This document shows, piece after piece, positions 26,325-35,284 of a stretch of DNA of 64,000 nt. Positions within the stretch are counted from its first letter, which is position 1; the number at the start of each line of letters is the position of its first letter. The position numbers were made by a program, and so were the translations under genes. This DNA comes from Bacillota bacterium (GTDB lineage Bacteria; Bacillota_I; Bacilli_A; RFN20; CAG-826), in contig JAEWMX010000015.1 of the NCBI GenBank assembly GCA_023393065.1, forward strand, positions 1 through 64,000. The letters run 5' to 3'. The notes under the pieces were generated by a model. The model worked only from the letters and a program-made list of their open reading frames with translations, ran no database searches and was not told the DNA's origin.

Positions 26325-27257
26325 ATGGTAAATGGTAGCGACATCGTCGTTCAGACCTCAGGTCTTACCAAAAAGTATGGCAGCACCGTCGCATTAAACG
26401 ACGTCAGCATCACCGTCCATCGCGGCGAAATCTATGGTTTCGTCGGCCGCAACGGGGCGGGCAAGACGACGCTCATCCGCGTCTTGACAGGAATTGCCAA
26501 TCCGACATCCGGCACTTTTACGCTTTTAGGGGCCAAGAGCAAAGCCGAACAAAAGGAGACGCGCAAGCACATCGCAGCGATGGTGGAGACGCCGGCGCTC
26601 TACATGAACATGACGGCTCATGACAATCTGCGTACAACTCTCATTCTCAAAGGCATTAAAGATGAATCGCTGATTCGCTCGCGGCTTAAAGAAGTCGGTT
26701 TGGATGATGTCATCTCATCGAGTAAAAAAGCCAAGGATTTTTCTTTGGGCATGAAGCAGAGACTAGGTATCGCCATGGCCTTGCTCGGCGATCCCGAACT
26801 GCTCATTCTCGACGAACCGACCAATGGTCTTGATCCCGAGGGCATTCGCGAAATGCGCGAACTACTTGTTAAAATTAACAAGGATCGCAATATTACGATG
26901 ATCATCTCGAGTCACATCCTCGGCGAGCTTTCGAAGTTGGCGACGCGGTTTGGCTTTATTGATAAAGGTGTCATCATCAACGAAATCTCCGCTGATGAGC
27001 TCTTTAACAAAGTGAGCAAATCGGTCGTCATCAAAACCGATAACAACGACCGGGCGATTGAAATTCTTGGCGAAAAATATCCATCTCGCGTCACTAAAGA
27101 CGATAATGGTTCGCTTCATATCGCCGATATTTCAAACTCGAGCGAAATCGTTAAGCTACTCGTCAAATCCGATATCAATGTCGTGCAATTCCGCGAACAG
27201 GAAAACGGCCTTGAAGACTATTTCATCAATTTGATCGGAGGCAATCACCATGACTAG
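26325..27257 (+). CDS. ABC transporter ATP-binding protein (BcrA/NatA-type)
   Basis: 310 residues: Walker A GRNGAGKTT, signature FSLGMKQRLG, Walker B LLILDEPTNGLDP, and the H-loop ISSH. A C-terminal extension of about 80 residues ends in FREQENGLEDYFINLIGG, typical of bacitracin/lantibiotic-immunity-type exporters. It overlaps the permease gene by 8 bases. The substrate is unknown; such pairs export peptides, antibiotics or lipids. Confidence 0.9.
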   Translation: MVNGSDIVVQTSGLTKKYGSTVALNDVSITVHRGEIYGFVGRNGAGKTTLIRVLTGIANPTSGTFTLLGAKSKAEQKETRKHIAAMVETPALYMNMTAHDNLRTTLILKGIKDESLIRSRLKEVGLDDVISSSKKAKDFSLGMKQRLGIAMALLGDPELLILDEPTNGLDPEGIREMRELLVKINKDRNITMIISSHILGELSKLATRFGFIDKGVIINEISADELFNKVSKSVVIKTDNNDRAIEILGEKYPSRVTKDDNGSLHIADISNSSEIVKLLVKSDINVVQFREQENGLEDYFINLIGGNHHD

Positions 27258-28113
27258 ATTACTGCGCCTTCAACTATTTCGCGCCCTCAAAGATAAAGGG
27301 ACGATCATCTTTACGGTCATCACCCTCGTGTTGGGCATCTTGTCGATAACCTTTAACTTCTTGTTGTCAAGGAGCATCGGCCAAGGCGGTTCAGAACTTT
27401 TTGACGACCTCTTTGCCACCTCGACGCTGATTAACTCCTCGTTCTCCCTTTCGAGCACGCCGATGGTCTTGCTCATCATCATGGGTGTGGTGCTCCTCTA
27501 TAAAGAATCGGGATGGGGGACGATTCGCAATCAAGTCGTCGCCGGCTATTCAAAGATTCAAATTTACTTTGCCAACTTCATAGCTATGGTAATCGTCTTG
27601 TTCACGATTTTATTTGCTTACCAATTGCTGACTTTGGGCCTCGGTTATCTCTTCGGTTTCGAACTCGGAATCGAGACGGCTGCCGAAGCCGGTGTCTTCT
27701 TTAGAAAATACGCTCTTAACTTACTTATCTTCATCACCGAAGTCGCCTTCATGACTTTTATTTCCTTGATGTTTCAAAACATTATCGCACCCGTTTTCTT
27801 AGTCGTTATTTTACCGATCTTTGTCGGAGCGATTTTGCAGACGGTAGTCCCAATCGTCGTTTTGATGAATCAGAGCAATGCCGCGCAAATTATCGGCGGC
27901 TTTGAATATGTAATCTGGTATCAAAATACTTCGTTAAGCATCAGCGGTTTTACCTATGAGATGACGAGCGGTATCGGCGGTTTGCTCGGCGCGGCACTAT
28001 ATGACACGAGCACCTTAGAATTTATTCTAAAAACCATCGGCACCAACCTCGCGCTCAATGGCATCTTCCTCGGTTTAGGAAGTTATCTATTCTCTCGTAA
28101 AGATTTAAAGTAG
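27250..28113 (+). CDS. ABC-2 type transporter permease
   Basis: 287 residues with six hydrophobic segments. The motif GTIRNQVVAGYSKIQIYFANF in the first cytoplasmic loop is characteristic of ABC-2 permeases paired with BcrA-type ATPases. It works with the overlapping upstream ATPase. Its stop is 1 base from the stop of the convergent TtcA-like gene. Confidence 0.85.
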   Translation: MTRLLRLQLFRALKDKGTIIFTVITLVLGILSITFNFLLSRSIGQGGSELFDDLFATSTLINSSFSLSSTPMVLLIIMGVVLLYKESGWGTIRNQVVAGYSKIQIYFANFIAMVIVLFTILFAYQLLTLGLGYLFGFELGIETAAEAGVFFRKYALNLLIFITEVAFMTFISLMFQNIIAPVFLVVILPIFVGAILQTVVPIVVLMNQSNAAQIIGGFEYVIWYQNTSLSISGFTYEMTSGIGGLLGAALYDTSTLEFILKTIGTNLALNGIFLGLGSYLFSRKDLK

Positions 28114-28114
28114 A

Positions 28115-29308
28115 TTACTTATCGCGTTTTAAAATCATCTGATAGTGGGGGATGTTGGCGTCGAGATAGACGTCTCCCACTTTTTTAAAGCCCAATTTTT
28201 CATAGAAGCCGAGCGCTTGAACTTGCGCCCCTAAGATAAATGTCAAAGGGTTGGTTTTGCTTAATAGCCTTTCCATTAAAAACGCCAATGCTTTTTTGCT
28301 ATAACCGAAGCCGCGATATTCTTTAATCGTCGCTATTCGCGAGAGATGGACGAGCCGCTCTTCTTCAAAGGAATAGCGCATCGTGGCGATCGGCGTTTTG
28401 CCTTTATAGACGAGGATATGCTCTTGGCCTTCGTCGCTCCCGTCAAATTCATCTTGTGGTGGAACATTTTGTTCAATTAGAAAAACAGCGGTGCGAATCT
28501 TAGCCATCACCAGCGCATCTTGTTTAGTTATCACCGGTTTAATCGATAGATCGGTTTCCGGTATTTTATAGAAGGTCTCCTTACCCCAAACATCCTCTTG
28601 TTCATAGTTATATAACATCGTCAGAAAGTTTTCTTTGGCATCGGGATACTGCCCATATATCGCTTTCAGCAAATTCTTAATGTCTTCTCGCGTCGTTAAG
28701 CCGTCGCTCGGACAAGGGCTGCTCATGACCGGTAATCGCTCTTCTCTAGCTGTTTTTTCGATCTCGGATTCACGGCACAAGATGAGTGGTCGAATAAAAT
28801 CGATATCGGCATTTTGAAGGTGCATCTTCGGAGAGAAAGTAGCGATTCGACCCCCATATAATTCATTCATGAAGAGGGTTTCGATCGCGTCTTCGGCGTG
28901 ATGGGCAAAAGCGACTTTTTGATAGCCGAGTTGCTTTGCCACTTTATTGATGGCCGCCTTCTTCATCCGCGAGCATATCGAGCAAGGGAGATGGTGGCCT
29001 TCTTTCGTGTGTTTTTGCAAAATGGGATACACCGTCTTGGCATCGGCGATATGTAACTCCATCCCTAAAGATTGAACATATTTTTCAATCGCAGAAGCAT
29101 CAAAGTTAGGAAATCCGAGGTCGAGCATCACCGGCTGAATCTCAAAATCGCACTGCGCGAATTTACGGTAGAGATGCAAGGCGTATAAAAGGACGAGCGA
29201 ATCTTTGCCACCTGAAACCCCGATGACGATTTTATCGCCGGGATTTATGAGCGAAAAACGCATGTCGGCATTGCGGATACAAGCTAAGATTTTTCTGATG
29301 GCGCGCAT
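28115..29308 (-). CDS. TtcA-like tRNA sulfurtransferase fused to a GNAT acetyltransferase
   Basis: A 397-residue two-part protein. Residues 1-245 are a PP-loop ATPase of the TtcA/TtuA type: SGGKDS at 32-37 and three cysteines Cys109-x-x-Cys112 and Cys199 (in SSPCPSD), positioned like those that hold the [4Fe-4S] cluster in this family. Residues about 258-397 are a GNAT N-acetyltransferase with the acetyl-CoA loop region RIATIKEYRGFGYSKKAL (324-341) and GFYEKLGFKKVGD. The first part predicts tRNA thiolation; the second acetylates an unknown amine. The join is uninterrupted in one frame. The promoter overlaps that of truB. Confidence 0.8.
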   Translation of the reverse strand: MRAIRKILACIRNADMRFSLINPGDKIVIGVSGGKDSLVLLYALHLYRKFAQCDFEIQPVMLDLGFPNFDASAIEKYVQSLGMELHIADAKTVYPILQKHTKEGHHLPCSICSRMKKAAINKVAKQLGYQKVAFAHHAEDAIETLFMNELYGGRIATFSPKMHLQNADIDFIRPLILCRESEIEKTAREERLPVMSSPCPSDGLTTREDIKNLLKAIYGQYPDAKENFLTMLYNYEQEDVWGKETFYKIPETDLSIKPVITKQDALVMAKIRTAVFLIEQNVPPQDEFDGSDEGQEHILVYKGKTPIATMRYSFEEERLVHLSRIATIKEYRGFGYSKKALAFLMERLLSKTNPLTFILGAQVQALGFYEKLGFKKVGDVYLDANIPHYQMILKRDK

Positions 29309-29312
29309 TTCT

Positions 29313-29363
29313 TTTACCTAAGTAACTAAGTTAGATTATAATGTTTAGCATGGAAAGTGTTAA
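29313..29363. promoter_or_regulatory. Overlapping divergent promoters (truB and TtcA-like gene)
   Basis: The palindrome ATTATAAT (29335-29342) gives a -10 TATAAT on both strands: 29337-29342 for truB and 29340-29335 for the minus-strand gene. On the minus strand a TTAACA -35 (29363-29358) is spaced exactly 17 bases. On the plus strand TTTACC (29313-29318) is a weaker -35 with an 18-base spacer. The two promoters must compete for polymerase. Confidence 0.6.
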
Positions 29364-30213
29364 ACAAAAAAGCGGAATCCTTTTGCTCGATAAAACAATC
29401 GGCCCAACTTCGCGGCAAGTTGTTAACGGCGTCTCGTCGTTTTTAAAAACCAAAAAAGTCGGACATGTCGGCACGCTTGATCCTTTTGCCTCCGGCTTAT
29501 TGATTTTAACCGTGAACCAAGCGACGAAAATCGGCGCTTACCTCGAAGTCCTCGATAAGACCTATGTCGCCAAGATTAAACTCGGCGAAAAAACCGATAC
29601 CGGTGATTTGACCGGTCAGGTCATCGCCTCTGAGAAAGTAGCAAAAAACCTCGGTTCTGCGAAAATTAATGACGTTTTACAATCATTTTTAGGCAAAAGG
29701 ACGCAAATCCCACCGATGTTTAGCGCCTTAAAACGCGAGGGAAAGCCTCTTTATAAATACGCTCGTGATGGCATCGAAGTAGAGCGCAAACCGCGCAATA
29801 TCGAAATCTTTGACATCCATTTGATAAGCTATGAAAATGATATCGTCGAGTTTCAATCTCGCGTCAGCAAAGGCACCTATATCAGGACTTTGGGAGAGGA
29901 AATTGCGGTGGCTCTCGGCACCCTCGGACACCTCGTCTCTTTGCGGCGGACGGCCATCGGAAACTTCAAAATCGAAGACGCGATCCCGCTTGAAGATGTC
30001 AATTTCGATCAGCTCATTCCGATGCGAAAAGCCTTGTCGCACCTTCCTAGTATCGAAGTTGATGACCTAGTGGCCATCGATATTAAAAACGGCCGCTCTC
30101 TCAAATTGAACATCGACGACAACTTGGTCTTGCTTATTTGCAAAGATCAGGCGCTTGCCTTGTATGAAAAGCGCGACGATGGTTTATACTATTCGCGTAG
30201 AGGATTATTCTAA
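29350..30213 (+). CDS. truB: tRNA pseudouridine-55 synthase TruB
   Basis: 287 residues from ATG 29350. An in-frame ATG at 29341 overlaps the -10 box and is unlikely to be on the transcript. TruB makes pseudouridine 55 in the T-loop of tRNAs. Catalytic motif GHVGTLDPFASGLL holds the Asp; KTYVAKIKLGEKTDTGD and RVSKGTYIRTLGEEI are also family signatures. No ribosome binding site is visible and the ATG lies about 8 bases from the -10, so the mRNA may be leaderless. ribF follows immediately. Confidence 0.93.
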   Translation: MESVKQKSGILLLDKTIGPTSRQVVNGVSSFLKTKKVGHVGTLDPFASGLLILTVNQATKIGAYLEVLDKTYVAKIKLGEKTDTGDLTGQVIASEKVAKNLGSAKINDVLQSFLGKRTQIPPMFSALKREGKPLYKYARDGIEVERKPRNIEIFDIHLISYENDIVEFQSRVSKGTYIRTLGEEIAVALGTLGHLVSLRRTAIGNFKIEDAIPLEDVNFDQLIPMRKALSHLPSIEVDDLVAIDIKNGRSLKLNIDDNLVLLICKDQALALYEKRDDGLYYSRRGLF

Positions 30214-31107
30214 TTGAAAACAATCTTGCTCGACTTAGTAAATATCACGCCGTTTGATGAGCCGATCAGCATCTGCCTCGGCAATTTTGACGGCGTCCAC
30301 ATCGGCCATCAGCAAGTCATTAAAAAAGCTGTTCTCGATAGCGGGATGGAAGTCGCGGTCTTAACTTTTGACGCCCCCTTGGGCAGCGTCATCGATGGGC
30401 GCAAAGCCAAGCATGTCTTGACCTCGGTCAGCGATCGCTTTCGCATCATTCACCGCCTCGGCGCGGATTATATGCTCGTTCTCCATCTCGACGCTAGTTT
30501 ATTGGAGATGTCAGCCTTTGATTTCATTGAAAATATTTTGAAGAAGCTCAATGTCAAAAAAGTCTTCGCCGGCGAAGATTATCGCTTTGGCAAAAATCAG
30601 AGCGGCGATCTCGCTTTGCTCAGCGCGCATTTCGAGGTGACGGCCCTTCCCCTTTTGGATGTCGAACACCACAAAGTTTCGACGAGTCAAATCATCGATT
30701 TATTAAAACAAGGTAAGGTGACCAAGGCCAACGAGCTACTCGGTCGCCACTATCAGATGCACGGGACGATAAGCGAAGGTTTGCACAACGGTCAGACGAT
30801 TGGCTTTCCGACGGCCAATCTCAAACCCAGCGCCCCGTATGTCATTCCCAAATTCGGCGTTTATAAAACCGTTTGTTACATCGATGGTTTTCCTCATCTA
30901 TCGCTCACCAATGTCGGCATCCATCCAACCATACAGCAACTTGATATGCCGTCGATCGAAGTTCATATTCCCAATTACGAAGGTAACGATTACGGCAAGA
31001 CGATGTATCTCGAATTCATCAGTTTCTTAAGGCCGGAAAAACATTTTTCTTCCCTCGAGGAATTAAAAGCCCAAATCGCCCTCGACATCACTTCGATCAA
31101 GTCGTAA
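30214..31107 (+). CDS. ribF: Bifunctional riboflavin kinase / FAD synthetase
   Basis: 297 residues from TTG 30214, abutting the truB stop. The N-terminal FAD synthetase (nucleotidyltransferase) shows CLGNFDGVHIGHQ and the ISSTSxIR-like motif as KVSTSQIIDLL. The C-terminal flavokinase shows TIGFPTANLK and the EVHIPNYEGNDYGK segment. It turns riboflavin into FMN and FAD. Paired with truB as in most Bacillota. Confidence 0.93.
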   Translation: MKTILLDLVNITPFDEPISICLGNFDGVHIGHQQVIKKAVLDSGMEVAVLTFDAPLGSVIDGRKAKHVLTSVSDRFRIIHRLGADYMLVLHLDASLLEMSAFDFIENILKKLNVKKVFAGEDYRFGKNQSGDLALLSAHFEVTALPLLDVEHHKVSTSQIIDLLKQGKVTKANELLGRHYQMHGTISEGLHNGQTIGFPTANLKPSAPYVIPKFGVYKTVCYIDGFPHLSLTNVGIHPTIQQLDMPSIEVHIPNYEGNDYGKTMYLEFISFLRPEKHFSSLEELKAQIALDITSIKS

Positions 31108-31119
31108 AAGAAATAATAT

Positions 31120-31148
31120 TTGCATTCCCATTTTATAAACTATATATT
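31120..31148 (+). promoter_or_regulatory. Promoter of rpsO
   Basis: TTGCAT (31120-31125), 17-base spacer, TATATT (31143-31148); the same -35 variant as the rimP promoter. The start of transcription would be near 31155. Confidence 0.55.
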
Positions 31149-31154
31149 TATATA

Positions 31155-31230
31155 AGCGACTTGATCGATGCCTGGTGAGTCTCCGACGCTAAGCGCTGAT
31201 CAAGCTAAGTATAAAGAAGGAGGAAAAGAC
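31155..31230 (+). promoter_or_regulatory. rpsO leader, possible S15 autoregulatory structure
   Basis: The leader can close with CTTGATC (31160-31166) pairing to GATCAAG (31198-31204), enclosing a 31-base inner region with GGTGAGTCTCC and AGCGCT. The AAGGAGG site lies shortly after. Ribosomal protein S15 represses its own translation through leader structures in several bacteria, so this is a candidate; the fold is by eye. Confidence 0.45.
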
Positions 31231-31500
31231 ATGGCTCTATCAAAAGAAAGAGTGGCCGAACTAGTTAAGGAATATGGCAAAAACGCCAACGATTCCGGTT
31301 CACCGGCCGTTCAAATCGCCTTATTGACCGAGCAGATTATCAATCTGACCGCTCATTTAAAGGCCAACAAAAAAGACCATCACTCGCGCCGCGGCTTACT
31401 CATCGCCGTCGGCAAGCGCAGAAGTCTGCTCGATTACCTAAATCGCACAGATCGCGACGCCTACATCAAACTGATCGCAAGTCTCGGCATTCGCAAGTAA
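31231..31500 (+). CDS. rpsO: 30S ribosomal protein S15
   Basis: 89 residues, the standard length. MALSKERVAELVKEYGKNANDSGSPAVQIALLTEQI, H-x-x-x-x-HHSRRGLL and KRRSLLDYL are diagnostic (given here in parts). The start at 31231 is behind AAGAAGGAGG; the longer upstream reading frame lies within the leader. It binds 16S rRNA early in 30S assembly. Confidence 0.97.
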   Translation: MALSKERVAELVKEYGKNANDSGSPAVQIALLTEQIINLTAHLKANKKDHHSRRGLLIAVGKRRSLLDYLNRTDRDAYIKLIASLGIRK

Positions 31501-31514
31501 GAGACAAGCGTGAT

Positions 31515-31541
31515 AAACCGCGAATAAAATCGCGGTTTTTC
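31515..31541 (+). terminator. Rho-independent terminator after rpsO
   Basis: Stem AAACCGCG (31515-31522) / CGCGGTTT (31531-31538), then a T-run. It separates rpsO from pnp, which has its own TATAAT at 31577-31582. Confidence 0.85.
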
Positions 31542-31617
31542 TTTGTTTATTCATATTACTTTCTAATATGATGTGTTATAATTACTAACTGTTAAATGAA
31601 ATGAGGAAATAGAAAAC

Positions 31618-33801
31618 ATGAAGAGAACATTCGAATTAGAATTCGAAGGCCGAAAGCTCGCCGTTGAAGTCGGCGAACTGGCCAAACAAGCTGACGGCGC
31701 CGTGCTCGTCCGCTATGGCGATACCGTCGTCCTATCGACCGCCGTCGCCAGCAAAGAACCAAAGGACAGCGATTTCTTTCCGCTGACCATCGGTTATGAA
31801 GAAAAACAATATGCCGTCGGAAAAATCCCGGGCTCCTTTCTAAGAAGAGAAGGCCGCCCCAGCGAACACGCGACGTTGACCGCTCGTTTAATCGACCGTC
31901 CGATTCGCCCGATGTTTGCCGAAGGCTTCCGCAATGAAGTGCAAGTCGTCAACACCGTCTTAAGCGTCGATTTAGACAACACGCCGGAAATGTCGGCGAT
32001 GTTAGGCTCGTCGCTTGCTTTATCGATTAGCGATATTCCGTTTGACGGTCCGATCGCCGGCGTCCAAGTCGGACGCGTCGATGGCGAGTTTATCATCAAC
32101 CCCAACATCGAACAGAGCGAAAAGTCGGATATTCACCTTTCCGTCGCCGGCACCAAAGAAGCGATCAACATGGTCGAATCCGGAGCCGCTGAAGTTAGCG
32201 AAGACGACATGCTCGAAGCTTTGATGTTCGGCCATCGCGCCATCGTCAAGTTGTGCGAATTCCAAGAAAAAGTCATGGCCGAAGTCGGTGCCCCCAAGCG
32301 CGAAATCGTCCTCTACCACGTCAGCGAAGAAATTGAAAATGATATTAAAGATCGAGCTGAGCAACGCTTGATTAAAGCTATCTCAATCTTCGACAAGCTC
32401 GAAAGACAAAACGCCATCGACGATATTCAAAAAGAAGTTATCAGCGATTACGAAAACCGCAAGTACGATACGGAAAAAGAAGCCAAGACGACCGTCTCGA
32501 TGGTTAAAGAAGTGCTCGAAACCATCGTCGCCAACGAAGTCAGACGCTTGATTACCGAAGATAAAATCCGCCCCGACGGCCGCAAAGTCGACGAAATTCG
32601 TCCGCTCAGCGCCCAAGTCGATCTCTTGCCGAGAACACACGGATCAGGTCTATTTACCAGAGGTCAAACTCAAGTTTTGTCGGTGACGACTCTCGGCTCC
32701 TTAAAAGACGAGCAAATCATCGATAATTTAACAGCTGAAGACACGCGAAGATTCATGCACCATTATAACTTCCCACCTTATTCGGTTGGCGAAGTCGGTC
32801 GCATGGGCAATCCCGGCCGTCGCGAAATCGGTCATGGGGCTTTAGGCGAAAGAGCTCTCTCTTATGTCATACCAAACGAAGAAGAATTCCCTTATAGCAT
32901 TCGCGTCGTCAGCGAAGTCTTAGAATCCAACGGTTCATCATCGCAAGCCAGCATCTGCGCCGGCTGCATGTCTTTGATGGCCGCCGGCGTCCCGATCAAG
33001 GCGATGGTCAGCGGCATCGCCATGGGCCTCGTCACTTCCGGACCGCTCGATGGTAAACATCCTTATACGATTCTCACCGATATTCAAGGTCTCGAAGATC
33101 ACTTCGGAGACATGGACTTTAAAGTCGCTGGAACCGAAAAAGGCATTACCGCTTTGCAGATGGATATCAAAATTCGCGGCATCACCCGCGATGTCTTAAA
33201 AGAAGCGTTGGCCGAAGCTCACAAAGCTCGCGCCGTCGTGCGCCACGCGATGGAACAAGCCATCACCGAGCCACGCCCAGAAGTCGGTAAGTACGCCCCT
33301 AAACTCGATAAGATGAGAATCGACATCGACAAGATTCGCGATGTCATCGGCACCGGCGGTAAAGTCATCAACGATATCATCGCAAAATGCGATGACGTCA
33401 AGATCGATATCGACGATGACGGATTTGTCGTCATCTACCACATGAACAGCGAATCGATCAACAAAGCCAAGCAGATGATCGAAGATATCGTCCGCGTCGC
33501 TAAAATCGGCGAAACTTTTGAAGGGACCGTGACCCGTGTCGAAGACTACGGAGCCTTCGTCAACTTATTTGGCAATGTCGATGGTCTCTGCCATGTCTCG
33601 CGCCTCGGTTGGAGCTATGTCGCCAACGCCAGCGATGTCGTCAAAGTCGGTCAAAAACTCAAAGTTGTCGTCACCGAGATCGATGACCACGGAAAAGTCA
33701 AAGTGTCGCACCGCGAGTTTACTGAAAAACCGGAGAACTATGTCGAACGTCCGGAACGCCCGGCCTTCAACAAAGGCGGCAAAAAACCTTTCCGTAAATA
33801 A
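31618..33801 (+). CDS. pnp: Polyribonucleotide nucleotidyltransferase (PNPase)
   Basis: 727 residues: two RNase-PH domains (about 1-230 and 320-540) around a helical domain, then KH (IRDVIGTGGKVINDI) and S1 (GTVTRVEDYGAFVNLF) domains, all in the normal order. It degrades RNA 3' to 5' using phosphate and can add tails. The C-terminus ends in a short basic Lys/Arg/Gly tail. It has its own promoter after the rpsO terminator and follows rpsO as in many bacteria. Confidence 0.97.
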   Translation: MKRTFELEFEGRKLAVEVGELAKQADGAVLVRYGDTVVLSTAVASKEPKDSDFFPLTIGYEEKQYAVGKIPGSFLRREGRPSEHATLTARLIDRPIRPMFAEGFRNEVQVVNTVLSVDLDNTPEMSAMLGSSLALSISDIPFDGPIAGVQVGRVDGEFIINPNIEQSEKSDIHLSVAGTKEAINMVESGAAEVSEDDMLEALMFGHRAIVKLCEFQEKVMAEVGAPKREIVLYHVSEEIENDIKDRAEQRLIKAISIFDKLERQNAIDDIQKEVISDYENRKYDTEKEAKTTVSMVKEVLETIVANEVRRLITEDKIRPDGRKVDEIRPLSAQVDLLPRTHGSGLFTRGQTQVLSVTTLGSLKDEQIIDNLTAEDTRRFMHHYNFPPYSVGEVGRMGNPGRREIGHGALGERALSYVIPNEEEFPYSIRVVSEVLESNGSSSQASICAGCMSLMAAGVPIKAMVSGIAMGLVTSGPLDGKHPYTILTDIQGLEDHFGDMDFKVAGTEKGITALQMDIKIRGITRDVLKEALAEAHKARAVVRHAMEQAITEPRPEVGKYAPKLDKMRIDIDKIRDVIGTGGKVINDIIAKCDDVKIDIDDDGFVVIYHMNSESINKAKQMIEDIVRVAKIGETFEGTVTRVEDYGAFVNLFGNVDGLCHVSRLGWSYVANASDVVKVGQKLKVVVTEIDDHGKVKVSHREFTEKPENYVERPERPAFNKGGKKPFRK

Positions 33802-33838
33802 CAAGACACTAAAGTCTTGCCTATATAGAGGTATATAG

Positions 33839-35284
33839 ATGATTGATGTAATTATAATCGGTGCCGGCGTCATCGGTGCTTTGACGGCTCGAGAATTAGC
33901 TAAATACCAGCTAAAAGTTCTCGTCGTCGATAAAGAAAACGATGTCGGCAACGAAACGACGATGGCCAATTCCGCCATCGTCCATTCCGGATACGATCCG
34001 TTACCTGGCACTCTCAAGGCGCGCTTCAACGTCGCCGGAAATGCTATGTTTGACGAATTGGCGGAAGATTTGGATTTTCATTTCGGACGGGTCGGAAGCT
34101 TAACTCTCGCTTTAAGCGAAGAGCAGATTCCCGTCCTTTTAAACTTGCGCAAACAAGCGCGTTTAAACGGCGTCGAGGTTCAACTTTTGACGCCTGAAGA
34201 AGCCCTGGCGATGGAACCGCATCTCAATCCGGAAGTAAAAGGCGTTTTATATGCCGAATCAGCGGGCATCGTCGATCCATTTAATCTGACGGCTCACGCC
34301 ATGGAAAATGCCGTCGATAACGGCGTCGAACTCCATTTAAATGAAACGGTCATCGCCATCGAATCAAAGAGCGAGAATCAAACTTATGTCGTGAAAACGG
34401 ATAAGCATTCTTATGAGTGCAAAATAGTCATTAACTGCGCCGGCGTCTTCGCCGATCAAATTGCGCAGATGGTCGGCACTCCCGATTTTACTATTCGCCC
34501 TCGCAAGGGAGAGTATCTGATACTTGATCACTACACCGCGGATTTAGTTAATTCGACGATTTTTCCCCTTCCGACTGCGAAAGGCAAAGGTGTCCTTGTC
34601 TCACCGACGACTAGCGGCAACTACATCATCGGACCAAGCAGCGAATTCGTCGCTGAAAAAGATGATCTAGCAACGGATAAAATGACGATTGACTATGTCA
34701 AACAATCAGCTTTAAACCTCGTTCCTTCGATTCCTTTTGGCGAAGCTATTCGCGCCTTTTCTGGTTTACGAGCCTCATGTGATCGCGGTGACTTCATCGT
34801 CGAGGAGATGAATGGCCACGAAGGTTTTATCAATGTCGCCGGCATCGATTCGCCGGGACTAGCCTCTTCGCCGGCGATCGCTAAATTCGTTGTCGAAGAA
34901 TTGGTGAGCAAACATCTATCGCTTGCTGAAAATCCTAATTTTAATCCGCGAATCAAACCGTATATCAATCTCAAAACCCTTTCCTTTGAAGAAAAAAACG
35001 AGTTGATCAAAAACAATCCGCGCCTCGGACAAATTATTTGCAACTGCGAGAAGATTTCACTCGGTGAACTCGATGATCTGATGGCGCGTTCGATTCCGCC
35101 GAGGACTATCAAGGCCATTAAAAAAAGGACAAGAGCGGGCTTTGGCAAGTGCCAAGGGGGCTTTTGCCAACCGGCCATCGTCAAGTATTTAGCCGAGTTC
35201 TACAATGTCGATTTAACCGATATTCTATATGATAAGGGCGGTTCGAATATCGTCAAGTGTTCCACTAAGGAGTGCAAATTATGA
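33839..35284 (+). CDS. GlpA-like FAD-dependent dehydrogenase with BFD-like Fe-S domain
   Basis: 481 residues. An N-terminal FAD site (IIGAGVIGALTARELAKY) leads a DAO-type oxidoreductase. The C-terminus carries a BFD-like [2Fe-2S] domain with CNCEK and GKCQGGFC. This is the anaerobic glycerol-3-phosphate dehydrogenase GlpA / L-2-hydroxyglutarate-oxidase-like group. The order here, with a NAD(P)-type oxidoreductase and a DUF1667 protein, matches the conserved three-gene glycerol-3-phosphate dehydrogenase cluster of Bacillota and Thermotogae. The stop overlaps the next start (ATGA). Confidence 0.85.
   Translation: MIDVIIIGAGVIGALTARELAKYQLKVLVVDKENDVGNETTMANSAIVHSGYDPLPGTLKARFNVAGNAMFDELAEDLDFHFGRVGSLTLALSEEQIPVLLNLRKQARLNGVEVQLLTPEEALAMEPHLNPEVKGVLYAESAGIVDPFNLTAHAMENAVDNGVELHLNETVIAIESKSENQTYVVKTDKHSYECKIVINCAGVFADQIAQMVGTPDFTIRPRKGEYLILDHYTADLVNSTIFPLPTAKGKGVLVSPTTSGNYIIGPSSEFVAEKDDLATDKMTIDYVKQSALNLVPSIPFGEAIRAFSGLRASCDRGDFIVEEMNGHEGFINVAGIDSPGLASSPAIAKFVVEELVSKHLSLAENPNFNPRIKPYINLKTLSFEEKNELIKNNPRLGQIICNCEKISLGELDDLMARSIPPRTIKAIKKRTRAGFGKCQGGFCQPAIVKYLAEFYNVDLTDILYDKGGSNIVKCSTKECKL

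Noticed and set aside
33802..33819. CAAGAC/GTCTTG hairpin after pnp as a terminator
   Set aside because: Six-pair stem without a T-run; insufficient.
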